Shown in pieces: positions 23,920-32,522 of a stretch of DNA of 64,000 bases. The notes beneath the pieces were generated by a model. It did not search any database. It saw nothing but the letters and a program-made list of their open reading frames with translations, and was not told where the DNA came from. Made by a program: the position numbers and the translations under genes. The first letter of the stretch is position 1. Each line of letters begins with the position of its first letter. Source of the DNA: Nesterenkonia sandarakina (lineage in GTDB: Bacteria; Actinomycetota; Actinomycetes; Actinomycetales; Micrococcaceae); contig NZ_PVTY01000009.1 in NCBI RefSeq assembly GCF_003003175.1, positions 108,529 to 172,528 of the forward strand, in the 5' to 3' direction.

Positions 23920-25443
23920 ATGAGCCCCGTTTCACGTCGCATCACCTGCCCCACGCTGGCTACGAAGGTCACCTCCGCCACTGAGGCGGCCAGCTACATC
24001 AACGACGGCGACCGGGTCGGGATGAGCGGCTTCACCGGGGCCGGATACCCGAAGGCGGTCCCGGCGGCCCTGGCCGAACGCGCCAAGGATGCCCACGACC
24101 GCGGCGAGGACTTCGGCATCGATCTCTGGACCGGCGCCTCCACCGCGCCCGAGCTCGACGGCGTGCTCGCCGAGGCCCGCGCCGTGCGTCGACGGCTGCC
24201 CTTCCAGTCCGACCCCACGCTGCGCGAGGCCATCAACACCGGGGAGACCGAGTACGTCGACACCCACCTGAGCCACTCCGCCCAGCAGGCCTGGTTCGGC
24301 TTCTACGGGCAGCTCAACGTCGCGGTGATCGAGGTCGCCGCGATCCTGCCCAACGGACTGCTGGTCCCGGGCAGCTCGGTGGGCAACAACAAGACCTGGC
24401 TGCAGCTCGCGGACAAGGTGATCCTCGAGGTCAACGACTGGCACCCCCGCGCCTACGAGGGCTTCCACGACATCTACTACGGCACGAAGCTGCCCCCGGA
24501 GCGCCGTCCGCTGCAGCTCACCGACCCGCTCCAGCGCATCGGCGATCCCTACCTGCGCGTGGACCCGGAGAAGGTGGTCGCCGTGGTGCACACCGACGCC
24601 CCGGACCGGAACCTGCCCTTCAAGCCAGCCGACGAGCAGTCCAAAGCCATGGCCTCCCATGTGGTGGACTTCCTGCGCTACGAGATCGACCAGGGTCGGC
24701 TGCCGAAGAACCTGCTGCCGCTGCAGTCCGGTATCGGCAACGTCGCCAACGCCGTGATGGCGGAGCTGGCACACAGCGAGTTCGAGGATCTGCTGGCCTA
24801 TACCGAGGTCATCCAGGACGGCATGCTCGACCTGATCGACACCGGCAAGCTCACGGCGGTCTCCGCCACCTCCTTCTCGCTCTCCGCCGAACGCGCCGAG
24901 CAGTTCAACGCCCGCGCCGAGGAGTACAAGGGTCGGATCCTGCTGCGCACCCAGGAGGTCTCCAACCACCCGGAGGCCATCCGCCGGCTGGGCGTGATCT
25001 CGATCAACGGCATGGTCGAGGCGGACATCTACGGCAACGTGAACTCCACCCACGTGATGGGCAGCTCCATCATCAACGGCATCGGCGGCTCCGGAGACTT
25101 CGCGCGCAACGCCTACCTGAACTTCTTCGTCTCCGGCTCGATGGCCAAGGGTGGCGCGATCTCCTCGATCGTGCCCTTCGCCAGCCACATCGACCACACC
25201 GAGCACGACACCCAGATCCTGGTCACCGAACAGGGCCTGGCAGACCTGCGCGGCCTCTCCCCCGCGGCGCGCGCCCGGACCATCATCCGCAACTGCGCCC
25301 ACCCCGACTACCAGGACCTGCTTCAGGACTATTTCGACCGGGCAGTCGCCGCGAACGCACGTGGTCAGCACACTCCACACCTGCTCGGCGAGGCGCTGAG
25401 CTGGCACGGCAACTATCAGCGCACCGGCAGCATGAAGCCATGA
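23920..25443 (+). CDS. Acetyl-CoA hydrolase / succinyl-CoA:acetate (propionate) CoA-transferase
   Basis: This is a 507-residue class I CoA-transferase of the Cat1/ScpC/AarC type. The N-terminal half has GMSGFTGAGYPK and GSSVGNNKTW. The C-terminal half has the catalytic glutamate in SINGMVEADIYGNVNSTHVMG and the oxyanion/CoA loop GIGGSGDFARNA. It moves CoA between short-chain acids such as acetate and succinate. A TAGGCT hexamer ends six bases before the ATG, so transcripts may be leaderless. The stop overlaps the start of the ASCH/ATP-grasp gene (ATGA), so the two are co-translated. Confidence 0.92.
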   Translation: MSPVSRRITCPTLATKVTSATEAASYINDGDRVGMSGFTGAGYPKAVPAALAERAKDAHDRGEDFGIDLWTGASTAPELDGVLAEARAVRRRLPFQSDPTLREAINTGETEYVDTHLSHSAQQAWFGFYGQLNVAVIEVAAILPNGLLVPGSSVGNNKTWLQLADKVILEVNDWHPRAYEGFHDIYYGTKLPPERRPLQLTDPLQRIGDPYLRVDPEKVVAVVHTDAPDRNLPFKPADEQSKAMASHVVDFLRYEIDQGRLPKNLLPLQSGIGNVANAVMAELAHSEFEDLLAYTEVIQDGMLDLIDTGKLTAVSATSFSLSAERAEQFNARAEEYKGRILLRTQEVSNHPEAIRRLGVISINGMVEADIYGNVNSTHVMGSSIINGIGGSGDFARNAYLNFFVSGSMAKGGAISSIVPFASHIDHTEHDTQILVTEQGLADLRGLSPAARARTIIRNCAHPDYQDLLQDYFDRAVAANARGQHTPHLLGEALSWHGNYQRTGSMKP

Positions 25444-26801
25444 CCCCGGCACAGATCGACGCACTTCCCCCGATGGACCTCGCCTCCGGAGAGCTGCGCG
25501 CACGTCTGACCAGCGCGGTCATCGCCGGGGTCAAGACCATGACCACCAGCCTGCACCGGACCTACCTCGCCGAGGACGAGCCCCTGGCGACCCCGGGGCT
25601 TCAGCGGCTGCTCGGCGTGCAGGAGGAGAGTCTCGGCGTCGTCGAGGTGCTGGAGGTGACCCTGGTTCCGCTGGGTGAGATCACTCAGGAGGTGGCTCGC
25701 GGCGAGGGTGAGGGCTACGCGTCCGTGGCGGCCTGGCGAGAGGTGCATGAGGATTTCTGGCACAGCACCGGGGAGATCGGCGCCGCAGACCCTGACGCTG
25801 GCGAGAGCAGCGCCGGCGGACCGCAGGAGACGGCCCTGGACGACGACGAGCTGATCGTCGTCGAACGTTTCCGCTGGCTGCCGGAACACAGCCTGATCTC
25901 CGCGCCGCGGCCGCGCCGGGTCGGGATCGTGGTGACCGATGACTACTCGAAGGCCCCCGACCGGGACACCGATCCGCTGATCGCCGAGCTCCAGCGGCTG
26001 AGCATCTCCGCGGAACCGGTGATCTGGCACCGCTGGGACCCGGCACCGGAGTATGACCTGTTGGTCGTGCGCACCCCCTGGGACTACTCCTCCCGCACGG
26101 AGGAGTTCCTGATCTGGCTGGACCGGGCGCAGGAGCAGGTCCGGGTGCTCAACAGCCCCGAACTGATCCGCTGGAACCTGGACAAGGTCTACCTGCGCGA
26201 GCTCGACGCCCGAGGGCTGGCGAGCGTGCCCACCGACTGGGCCGACGACGTCGCCGCGCTGCGCCGCGGGCTGGCCGGGCACGGCGATGACTGGGTGGTC
26301 ATCAAACCCACGATCTCGGCCGGCGCCTTCGACACCGGGCTGCTGCGCGCAGACTCCACCGCCGCGCTCGCCCTCGGGGAGCGGATCCTCGCCCGCGGAC
26401 TCACCGTGATGATCCAGCCCGAGATCCCCGAGCTCAGCGAGGGCCGCGAGAAGGCGCTCTACTTCATCGACGGGCATCACACGCACTCGATCTCCAAGGG
26501 CGCGCTGCTCGCCCGCGGCGGCGGTCTGCGCGGCGGCACCTACCTGGAGGACCCGCAGCTGGTTCACGCCGCTGCCGGCGAGGTCAGCTTCGGGGAGCAG
26601 GTGCTCCAGGCCGCCGCCCTGGCCACCGAGACCCTGCTGCCGCTCTATGGGCGGATCGATCTGGTGGAGTCGGCCGAGTACGGGACGGTGCTGCTGGAGG
26701 CGGAGCTGTTCGAACCGGCGCTGAACCTGCATCGCGCCCCGTGGGCCGCGCAGGAGCTGGCTCGGGCGATCGACCGCCGGCTGGGCCCAGCGATCAGCTG
26801 A
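25440..26801 (+). CDS. ASCH-domain / ATP-grasp ligase fusion protein
   Basis: This is one 453-residue open frame. Residues about 13-150 are an ASCH domain: LRARLTSAVIAGVKTMTTSL, a middle EGEGYASVAAWREVHEDFW, and DDDELIVVERFRWL. Residues about 157-453 are an ATP-grasp domain of the type with VVTDDYSKAPDRDTDPLIAEL, the RTPWDYSSR motif, WNLDKVYL, WVVIKPTISAGAFDT and a metal-binding EAELFEPAL end. ASCH domains bind RNA or modified nucleosides; ATP-grasp enzymes form amide or ester bonds via acyl phosphates. Most relatives are separate proteins. It is coupled to the CoA-transferase upstream (4-base overlap) and converges with the next gene, overlapping 8 bases. Substrate unknown. Confidence 0.8.
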   Translation: MTPAQIDALPPMDLASGELRARLTSAVIAGVKTMTTSLHRTYLAEDEPLATPGLQRLLGVQEESLGVVEVLEVTLVPLGEITQEVARGEGEGYASVAAWREVHEDFWHSTGEIGAADPDAGESSAGGPQETALDDDELIVVERFRWLPEHSLISAPRPRRVGIVVTDDYSKAPDRDTDPLIAELQRLSISAEPVIWHRWDPAPEYDLLVVRTPWDYSSRTEEFLIWLDRAQEQVRVLNSPELIRWNLDKVYLRELDARGLASVPTDWADDVAALRRGLAGHGDDWVVIKPTISAGAFDTGLLRADSTAALALGERILARGLTVMIQPEIPELSEGREKALYFIDGHHTHSISKGALLARGGGLRGGTYLEDPQLVHAAAGEVSFGEQVLQAAALATETLLPLYGRIDLVESAEYGTVLLEAELFEPALNLHRAPWAAQELARAIDRRLGPAIS

Positions 26802-27168
26802 TCGCTGCGATCACCGCCACACCGATCAGGCCCAGTGCCCCGGACCAGATGTAGCTGGCCAGGGTGCCGATGATGAACCGTTCGGTGGCCTTCGCGCGGT
26901 GCTCGGCCTGCCAGGAGCGCAGCTCCGGGTAGCGACCGAGGCCCTTGACCGCGAGCACCACCGCGATGGCCTCCGGATAGCCGCCGAAGACCGCCCCGAT
27001 GATCGCCAGCCGTTCCAGGATGCCGATCCAGGTGCCTCCGCGCAGGATGCCCGGGCCGTAGCCTTCGGGCTCGACCCGGCGCAGCAGCCAGCCCACCAGC
27101 ACCGCGCCCGGAAATGCAGAGAGGGCAAGGGTGAGCAGCACCACCGCGGTGATCGCAAGCCATGTCAT
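26794..27168 (-). CDS. Small integral membrane protein, partner of the SatD-like regulator
   Basis: This is a 124-residue protein with about three hydrophobic segments (residues 3-30, 46-75, 97-122), a conserved ILRGGTWIGILERLA core and a GRYPELR loop. That GGTWIGILERLAI pattern is typical of a family of small actinobacterial and firmicute membrane proteins found beside SatD-like genes. The ATG overlaps the regulator's stop (ATGA) and uses an AGGAGG 10 bases upstream within that gene. It tail-overlaps the convergent ATP-grasp gene by 8 bases. Function unknown. Confidence 0.75.
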   Translation of the reverse strand: MTWLAITAVVLLTLALSAFPGAVLVGWLLRRVEPEGYGPGILRGGTWIGILERLAIIGAVFGGYPEAIAVVLAVKGLGRYPELRSWQAEHRAKATERFIIGTLASYIWSGALGLIGVAVIAAIS

Positions 27169-27857
27169 GAGCGTGGGTCCTCCTGGTGCTGGGCCTGGTC
27201 TTGATGCTGAGACTGAGGCCGATCCTGGGCCGGTGCGATCGTCCAGGCTCCTTCGCCGGCCGCGGCGGCGGTCAGAGCCGCGGCGACGGGACGGCTGCGC
27301 CGCTCCTCCTCCAGCATCGCAGAGCGCGCACGCTGACTGACCGCTGACACGGTGATGCCCAGCTGCGCGGCGATCTGGGACCGGGTGAGTCCCTGCTCGG
27401 TGAGATCGCTGACCTCCCAGCCGGTGTCCGCGCGCCGTCGCACCACCCCGCCGAGGAGCTGCAGGACTGCAGTCGCGGCGACGGCCGCGTCTGGCTGATC
27501 GCCCTGGACCACCAGCGGGACGGGTTCGGTGCGGCTGCGGGCTCGTTCTACGGCGTAGCGGGCCTGGATGAACGCACTGCCGGAGCTGGCGCGGGCGCTG
27601 GTGCCGAGCGGGCGCTCCACAGCCCCGGCGCCGATGCCGACGGCCCACTGCTCGGTCCGGCACAGGGTCAGCGCGAGGTCCACCGCCGCTTCGGGGCTGG
27701 CCAGCAGGATCTGGACCTCATCGCCCACGGTGCGTTCCAACGGCAGCACGATCTGCGCCTCCCACCGGGCGTTCCAGGGTGCGAGCTCAACCAGGAGCTC
27801 ATCCACCCGTTCCCCCGATTCGGTGCTGCGATGCTGATCAGCAGTAACGACGAACAT
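27165..27857 (-). CDS. SatD-like protein with C-terminal helix-turn-helix
   Basis: This is a 230-residue protein. The N-terminal part resembles the SatD family (FVVTADQHRSTESGERVDELL, PLERTVGDEVQILL, TEQWAVGIGAGAVERPL). A helix-turn-helix follows at about residues 150-185 (TEQGLTRSQIAAQLGITVSAVSQR). The C-terminal tail is rich in Q, H and D and looks disordered. SatD proteins are named from a streptococcal acid/Ffh-linked operon; their biochemical role is unclear. A good promoter (27864-27892) places the transcription start on the A of the ATG, so the mRNA should be leaderless. It forms a two-gene operon with the membrane protein at 26794-27168. Confidence 0.72.
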   Translation of the reverse strand: MFVVTADQHRSTESGERVDELLVELAPWNARWEAQIVLPLERTVGDEVQILLASPEAAVDLALTLCRTEQWAVGIGAGAVERPLGTSARASSGSAFIQARYAVERARSRTEPVPLVVQGDQPDAAVAATAVLQLLGGVVRRRADTGWEVSDLTEQGLTRSQIAAQLGITVSAVSQRARSAMLEEERRSRPVAAALTAAAAGEGAWTIAPAQDRPQSQHQDQAQHQEDPRS

Positions 27858-27863
27858 AGATGC

Positions 27864-27892
27864 AGGCTACAACCTTAAATCAGCACTTTCAA
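27864..27892 (-). promoter_or_regulatory. Leaderless-type promoter of the SatD-like gene
   Basis: On the minus strand TTGAAA (27892-27887) and TAGCCT (27869-27864) are separated by exactly 17 bases. Six bases separate the -10 from the ATG, so transcription should begin at the start codon. Confidence 0.6.
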
Positions 27893-27984
27893 GGATCTGA
27901 TCTGAAACCCAATCTGCGTTGAGCGGCGGGTTCTCCGGGCATCTGGCATCGGAAACCCACTCGACTACCCGGAGATCCCGCCCC

Positions 27985-28872
27985 TCAACGGGAGGGGGTG
28001 CGGGGGCGCGCGGGTCCGCCGAGGGTGAGCGCATTGCTCAGCACCACCAGCACGATGCCTGCCCAAGCCGCCAGCGGGAGGTGCTGCCCCAGGAATCCTG
28101 CCCCGATCAGCGCCGCGAAGAGCGGGTGCAGGGACATGCCCAGGCCGAAGAGCACCGGACTGATGTGACGCAGCACGATCAGATCGAGCGAGTACGGCAC
28201 CGCCGAGGCCAGCACTCCGGCGACGGCCGCGAAGAGGAACGCCTCCCACCGCGGCTGCAGATGCCAGACGATCACCGCGGCGATCGGCAGCAGCCCGAGT
28301 GCCGAGATCGCGGTGCCGACGGCGACGCCCTGCACCCCCTCCAGACGCTGGCCCACCACCCGGTTGGTCAGGATGTACCCCGCCCAGCAGCCCGCGGCCA
28401 GCACCGCGAAGCCCAGCCCCAGCAGGTCGCTGGTGGGGCCGGGCCGAGTCAGCAGCACCACCCCGGTCAGTGCCATCAGCGCGCAGAGTCCGTCCCGCGG
28501 GCGTCGGGAGGCCAGCACCGCGACGGCGAGCGGGCCCAGGAACTCGATGGTCACCGCCGTGCCCAGGCCCACGCGCTCCAGGGCGGCATAGAGCGCGGTG
28601 TTCATCCCGGCGAAGAAGAGGGCCAGCAGCAGCACCGGCGACCACTGGCTGCGAGTGAAGCGCCAGAACTTCGGTCGGGCGATCACCAGCAGCACGGTGG
28701 AGGCGACCAGCTGCCGGGCAGCGACCACACCGACCGGGGTGAGGCTGCTGAAGGCCAGCGAGCCCACGGCGGCACCGGACTGGGTGCTGAGCGCGCTGGC
28801 GCAGATGACCGCCAGGCCGCGGCCGGGGCGATCGGCGAGTCGGCTCACCCGCGCGGGTCCGGGGGCACTCAC
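27985..28872 (-). CDS. EamA/RhtA-type drug/metabolite exporter
   Basis: This 295-residue protein has ten predicted hydrophobic helices in two EamA repeats. The VTIEFLGPLAVAVLASRRPRDG and GYILTNRVVGQRLEG segments resemble RhtA threonine/homoserine exporters more than the generic family. It would export amino acids or similar metabolites across the inner membrane. The GTG start at 28872 overlaps the stop of the RDD gene by 4 bases (GTGA), so the two form an operon. The substrate is not known; RhtA similarity is only suggestive. Confidence 0.85.
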   Translation of the reverse strand: MSAPGPARVSRLADRPGRGLAVICASALSTQSGAAVGSLAFSSLTPVGVVAARQLVASTVLLVIARPKFWRFTRSQWSPVLLLALFFAGMNTALYAALERVGLGTAVTIEFLGPLAVAVLASRRPRDGLCALMALTGVVLLTRPGPTSDLLGLGFAVLAAGCWAGYILTNRVVGQRLEGVQGVAVGTAISALGLLPIAAVIVWHLQPRWEAFLFAAVAGVLASAVPYSLDLIVLRHISPVLFGLGMSLHPLFAALIGAGFLGQHLPLAAWAGIVLVVLSNALTLGGPARPRTPSR

Positions 28873-29300
28873 ATGCGCAGCTGGACGGTGCCGGCCGCCC
28901 GATCGTGGGCGCCGCGACCGTCGGTGCCCATCAGGATCACCGGCAGGATCAGCAGCAGCAGCAGCGTCCGCACCGTGGACCACAACGGACCAGGGATCCT
29001 CTGACCGCGGACCACCTGGATCCGCATCAGCCGCTTGCCGATGGTCACGCCGAGCAGGCCGATCAGGATGATGTGGATCGCCACAAAGATCCCCAGCGTC
29101 GCCAGCTCCGCACCGCCGAAGAACGCCATCGAGATCAGCGTGGCGATTCCCCAGTCGATGAACAGCGCCAGGATGCGCCGACTCCACGGCGCCATGCTGC
29201 CGGGGCCGGACTCGGGCAGACCCAGGTGCTCGCCGGCCCATCGCGGCTCTGGAGACTCCGCCGGGGAACCGCCGGGGGGTGCGCCGTCGTTCTTCGCCAC
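28869..29300 (-). CDS. RDD-family membrane protein
   Basis: This is a 143-residue protein with a proline/glycine-rich cytoplasmic N-terminus and an RDD domain. RRILALFIDWGIATLISM has the first Arg and Asp, and TIGKRLMRIQVV has the second conserved motif. There are three hydrophobic segments. RDD proteins are membrane proteins of mostly unknown function, some linked to Na+/H+ transport. The GTG start at 29300 has AAGGAG four bases upstream. It is the first gene of a two-gene unit with the EamA exporter and is divergent from glnA1. Confidence 0.82.
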   Translation of the reverse strand: MAKNDGAPPGGSPAESPEPRWAGEHLGLPESGPGSMAPWSRRILALFIDWGIATLISMAFFGGAELATLGIFVAIHIILIGLLGVTIGKRLMRIQVVRGQRIPGPLWSTVRTLLLLLILPVILMGTDGRGAHDRAAGTVQLRM

Positions 29301-29421
29301 AGATCTCCTTCTGCCTCGGATATGAGAGGGTGATGTAGAACATGTGGCCGTGCGAGGACGGCCCCGGTCAGTCTATTCGCCCGACCGGGGAGCCCTTGTC
29401 ACGAGCCCATGAGCAACTTAA

Positions 29422-29437
29422 GTTACATGACGGAAAC
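29422..29437 (+). promoter_or_regulatory. GlnR-type nitrogen regulatory box upstream of glnA1
   Basis: GTTAC, a six-base spacer, then GAAAC matches the actinobacterial GlnR consensus (gTnAC-n6-GaAAC) exactly. It lies 101 bases upstream of the glnA1 start. Downstream at 29449-29467 is a perfect 7-bp hairpin (GGCCGGG / CCCGGCC, 5-base loop), and upstream at 29362-29390 an 8-bp inverted repeat. GlnR binding here would tie glnA1 to nitrogen supply. Confidence 0.6.
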
Positions 29438-29538
29438 ATTTGCGTGATGGCCGGGAAATGCCCGGCCCATAGCGTGTAGCAGAGCGTTCACCACTGTTAC
29501 GCGCGCAAGCCCAGACACCTGACGAGGAGCACGGACGT

Positions 29539-30963
29539 ATGTTCAAAAGCCCTGATGAAGTTCTGAAGTACATCGAGAAAGAGGATGTCGTCTTCGTCGA
29601 CGTTCGCTTCACCGACCTTCCCGGCCTCCAGCACCACTTCAACCTCCCGGCCAAGACCGTTGACCTCGACTTCTTCGAGAACGGACAGCTCTTCGACGGC
29701 TCCTCCATTCGTGGATTCCAGGGCATCGCCGAGTCTGACATGCAGCTCATCCCCGATGTGACCACCGCATACATCGATGAGTACCGCGTGGAGAAGACCC
29801 TGGTGATGACGTTCTCGATCGTCAACCCGCGCACCGGCGAGCCCTACGCACGTGACCCCCGCGGCGTCGCCCAGAAGGCCGAGGAGTACCTCGAGGCCTC
29901 CGGCATCGCCGACACCGCCTTCTTCGCCGCCGAGGCCGAGTTCTTCCTCTTCGACGATGTCAAGTGGCAGTCCAGCCCGGACGCGTCCTTCTACTCCCTG
30001 GACTCTGATGAGGCCTCCTGGCAGTCCTCCGAGGAGATTCCCGGCGGCAACCTCGGTCACAAGATGGCCACCAAGGGCGGCTACTTCCCGGTCAGCCCCC
30101 AGGACAAGAGCGCCGATCTGCGTGACGCGATCTGCGTGGCCCTCGACGCCGTCGGCCTGGAGGTCGAGCGCTCCCACCACGAGGTCGGTGGCCCCGGTCA
30201 GCAGGAGATCAACTACAAGTTCAACACGTTGACCCACGCTGCCGATGACCTGATGAAGTTCAAGTACGTCGTGAAGAACACCGCGGATCAGTTCGGCAAG
30301 TCGGCGACCTTCATGCCGAAGCCGATCTTCGGTGAGAACGGCTCCGGCATGCACTGCCACCAGTCGCTCTGGACCGACGGCGAGCCGCTGTTCTTCGATG
30401 AGAAGGGCTACGCGAACCTCTCCGACACCGCCCGCTGGTACATCGGTGGTCTGCTCAAGCACGCCTCGGCCGTGCTGGCCTTCACCAACCCCACGGTGAA
30501 CTCCTATAAGCGCCTGGTCAAGGGCTACGAGGCTCCAGTCAACATGGTCTACTCGCAGGGCAACCGCTCTGCGGCGATCCGCATCCCGATCACCGGCGCC
30601 AACCCCAAGGCCAAGCGTCTTGAGTTCCGCGCACCGGATCCCTCCTCCAACCCCTACCTGGCCTTCGCGGCCCAGCTCATGGCCGGCCTGGACGGAATCC
30701 GCAACCGGATCGAGCCCGCTGACCCGATCGACAAGGACCTCTACGAGCTGCCCGCCGAAGAGGCTGCCAGCATCCAGAAGGCCCCCGGCTCGCTGGAAGA
30801 GGCTCTGGCGGCACTCGAGGCCGACCACGAGTTCCTGCTCGAGGGTGGCGTGTTCACCGAGGACCTGGTCAAGGCCTGGATCGAGTACAAGCGCGAAGAA
30901 GAGATCGCCCCGCTGAACCTGCGGCTGAACCCCTACGAGTTCGAGCTGTACTACTCGGTCTGA
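29539..30963 (+). CDS. glnA: Glutamine synthetase, type I, adenylylatable
   Basis: This is a 474-residue GSI-beta enzyme. It has the N-terminal beta-grasp domain with FDGSSIRGF, the catalytic segments [20 protein letters not shown] and [10 protein letters not shown], and the adenylylation tyrosine at residue 402 ([11 protein letters not shown]). It makes glutamine from glutamate, ammonia and ATP, the main ammonia-assimilating step. The Tyr402 site fits control by the adenylyltransferase GlnE at 37399-40515. The upstream GlnR box adds transcriptional control. GAGGAG lies nine bases before the ATG. A long hairpin terminator follows. Confidence 0.97.
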   Translation: MFKSPDEVLKYIEKEDVVFVDVRFTDLPGLQHHFNLPAKTVDLDFFENGQLFDGSSIRGFQGIAESDMQLIPDVTTAYIDEYRVEKTLVMTFSIVNPRTGEPYARDPRGVAQKAEEYLEASGIADTAFFAAEAEFFLFDDVKWQSSPDASFYSLDSDEASWQSSEEIPGGNLGHKMATKGGYFPVSPQDKSADLRDAICVALDAVGLEVERSHHEVGGPGQQEINYKFNTLTHAADDLMKFKYVVKNTADQFGKSATFMPKPIFGENGSGMHCHQSLWTDGEPLFFDEKGYANLSDTARWYIGGLLKHASAVLAFTNPTVNSYKRLVKGYEAPVNMVYSQGNRSAAIRIPITGANPKAKRLEFRAPDPSSNPYLAFAAQLMAGLDGIRNRIEPADPIDKDLYELPAEEAASIQKAPGSLEEALAALEADHEFLLEGGVFTEDLVKAWIEYKREEEIAPLNLRLNPYEFELYYSV

Positions 30964-30980
30964 TCTCACACCGAGCCTGA

Positions 30981-31026
30981 ACAGCTGCGGCCCCGCACCG
31001 ATGACTCGGTGCGGGGCCGCAGCTGT
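30981..31026 (+). terminator. Long perfect hairpin after glnA1
   Basis: A perfect 21-bp stem (30981-31001 with 31006-31026) and a 4-base loop TGAC begin 17 bases past the glnA1 stop. There is no T-run. Such long GC stems are usual terminators in actinobacteria and could serve both strands here, since the next gene is convergent. Confidence 0.8.
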
Positions 31027-31104
31027 GTCCGGAGGGGCGGCGTCTCTGACGCTGTGGTCCGGGAACGGGTGGTTGAAAACCGGGTGGTTCAGGACCGCGT
31101 GTGA

Positions 31105-31536
31105 TCAGCCCAGGGGCGCGGTGAGCTCGAGGTTGATGCCGTCGGGGTCCTGGAAGGAGAGGATCGCAAGCCCGGAGTCCTGGAGATCATTGATCTCGCC
31201 ATGTTCGATGCCGGCTCCGGCCAATGCCTGAACCGCATCCTGCAGCGCGTCCCGGGAGTCGACGGCGAAGCTCAGGTGATCGAGCCCGGTGGTGTCGGGA
31301 TGGAACGAGGTCTCCCCCACCGGCCGGAGACCGACGAGCGTACCCTGCGGGGTCTGGTAGATCACACCGCCGTAGAACTGCTCCTGCGAGGCGCGGACCG
31401 CGGGATCATCGGCATGTGCCGAGGTGTCCACCACGGCGGGCCAGCCGAAGATCTGGTCGTAGAACGCCTTGGAACGAGCGATGTCGGTGACGGTGAGCCG
31501 GACGTGTGCCAGACCATTGCTGTTGATGAGAGCCAT
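31105..31536 (-). CDS. VOC-family (glyoxalase/bleomycin-resistance-like) protein
   Basis: This is a 143-residue protein with two beta-alpha-beta-beta-beta modules: AHVRLTVTDIARSKAFYDQIFGW at the start, then a second half with GLDHLSFAVDSRDAL and ILSFQDPDGINLEL. Likely metal ligands are His11, His93-region and the Glu in LEL. The VOC superfamily holds glyoxalases, extradiol dioxygenases and drug-binding proteins; the substrate cannot be assigned. It is a monocistronic gene, convergent with glnA1. Confidence 0.83.
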   Translation of the reverse strand: MALINSNGLAHVRLTVTDIARSKAFYDQIFGWPAVVDTSAHADDPAVRASQEQFYGGVIYQTPQGTLVGLRPVGETSFHPDTTGLDHLSFAVDSRDALQDAVQALAGAGIEHGEINDLQDSGLAILSFQDPDGINLELTAPLG

Positions 31537-31685
31537 GGCGTCACCGTAGCGCAGATCACGTCAGCCCATGGGTTCTGGCGCAACGTGACAACTTGTGCGA
31601 AGCCGCCTGCACGCCGCTTCCGATCAGCGGGATGAGCTTGAGGGCGGGCCTTACCCGGGTCGAAGCCGGACACTAGACTGCCCGC

Positions 31686-32090
31686 ATGAGTCGTCCCGGA
31701 CCGTTGGATGTGGTCGACGTCTTCGTCTATACGGTGGTGCTCGGGCTCTTCGTCCAGTTCTTCCCAGAGGTGATCTCGGAGTCCTTCGCGATCACGCTGC
31801 TCACAGCTGTGCTGCTGAAGCTGGTGCTCGAGGTGGTCACGGCGGCGAAGAAGTCTCTGGTGGCTCGGCTCCGGTCCCGGAGCGGGGTTCGGCGGGCGCT
31901 CAACGCGCTGGTCCTGCTCCTGGTGCTGCCGGGCAGCAAGCTGCTGGTCCTGGAGCTCACCGCGCTGGTCTTCCGCGGTGAGGTGCAGCTGGGCGGCTTC
32001 TTCCTGGTCACGGCACTGATCATCGTCCTGATGCTGGCACGAGGGGCGACCCGGCGAGTGTTCCGCGGCGTCCCGGCGGAGCGCTCCTAA
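31686..32090 (+). CDS. Conserved small membrane protein
   Basis: This 134-residue protein has four hydrophobic stretches (about residues 8-45, 72-92, 100-118) and a basic central loop (KKSLVARLRSRSGVRRAL). I recognise no named domain; similar proteins are common in actinobacteria without known role. TAGACT at 31674-31679 ends six bases before the ATG, a leaderless-type promoter. The stop overlaps the convergent small membrane protein gene by 4 bases. Confidence 0.65.
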   Translation: MSRPGPLDVVDVFVYTVVLGLFVQFFPEVISESFAITLLTAVLLKLVLEVVTAAKKSLVARLRSRSGVRRALNALVLLLVLPGSKLLVLELTALVFRGEVQLGGFFLVTALIIVLMLARGATRRVFRGVPAERS

Positions 32091-32278
32091 CAGCCCTGGG
32101 CGGTGTGGAAGCTGCGCACGTCGCCGAAGAACGCGGCGATCCCGTCAGACTCGCAGTTCGACCAGATCAGGAAGCCGTAGATCAATCCGGTGAGCAGCAC
32201 AGATCCGATAGCCAACGAGATGGGGAATGACCGCGCAGGGTTCTCGTTCTCCGCAGGTGATGGATCGGCATTCGCCAC
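32087..32278 (-). CDS. Small single-span membrane protein (hypothetical)
   Basis: This is a 63-residue frame from GTG 32278 (GAAGGGG nine bases upstream), or 69 residues from ATG 32296, which lacks a ribosome site. After a polar N-terminus there is one membrane helix, [19 protein letters not shown], and a short C-terminal part with two cysteines. No family recognised. The coding status is plausible from the ribosome site and helix but unproven. Confidence 0.4.
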   Translation of the reverse strand: MANADPSPAENENPARSFPISLAIGSVLLTGLIYGFLIWSNCESDGIAAFFGDVRSFHTAQGC

Positions 32279-32522
32279 GGCGGCACGCCCCTTCATGGAT
32301 CGGATCGCTCGCCGGAACGACCCAAGAGATTCGCATTCCTCGCAGTCGGAATGGCCACGACTACAGCGCCCCTCGGCGCGTGATCATTGTGATTCGAACA
32401 TATCATTTTGGTTCAGTGTGTCAACCAATTTCCTGGCGCTCTGCCCGCGTGCGCAGATCCCGATCCTGTGCCGGTGGCCACGTCGCGGAATGAGATCACT
32501 CCTTCGTGCTGTTGCACCAGGT

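Noticed and set aside
31061..31096. Two copies of a GGGTGGTT-like word after glnA1
   Set aside because: Too short to be a repeat array; no third copy or spacer pattern, so not a CRISPR or binding array.
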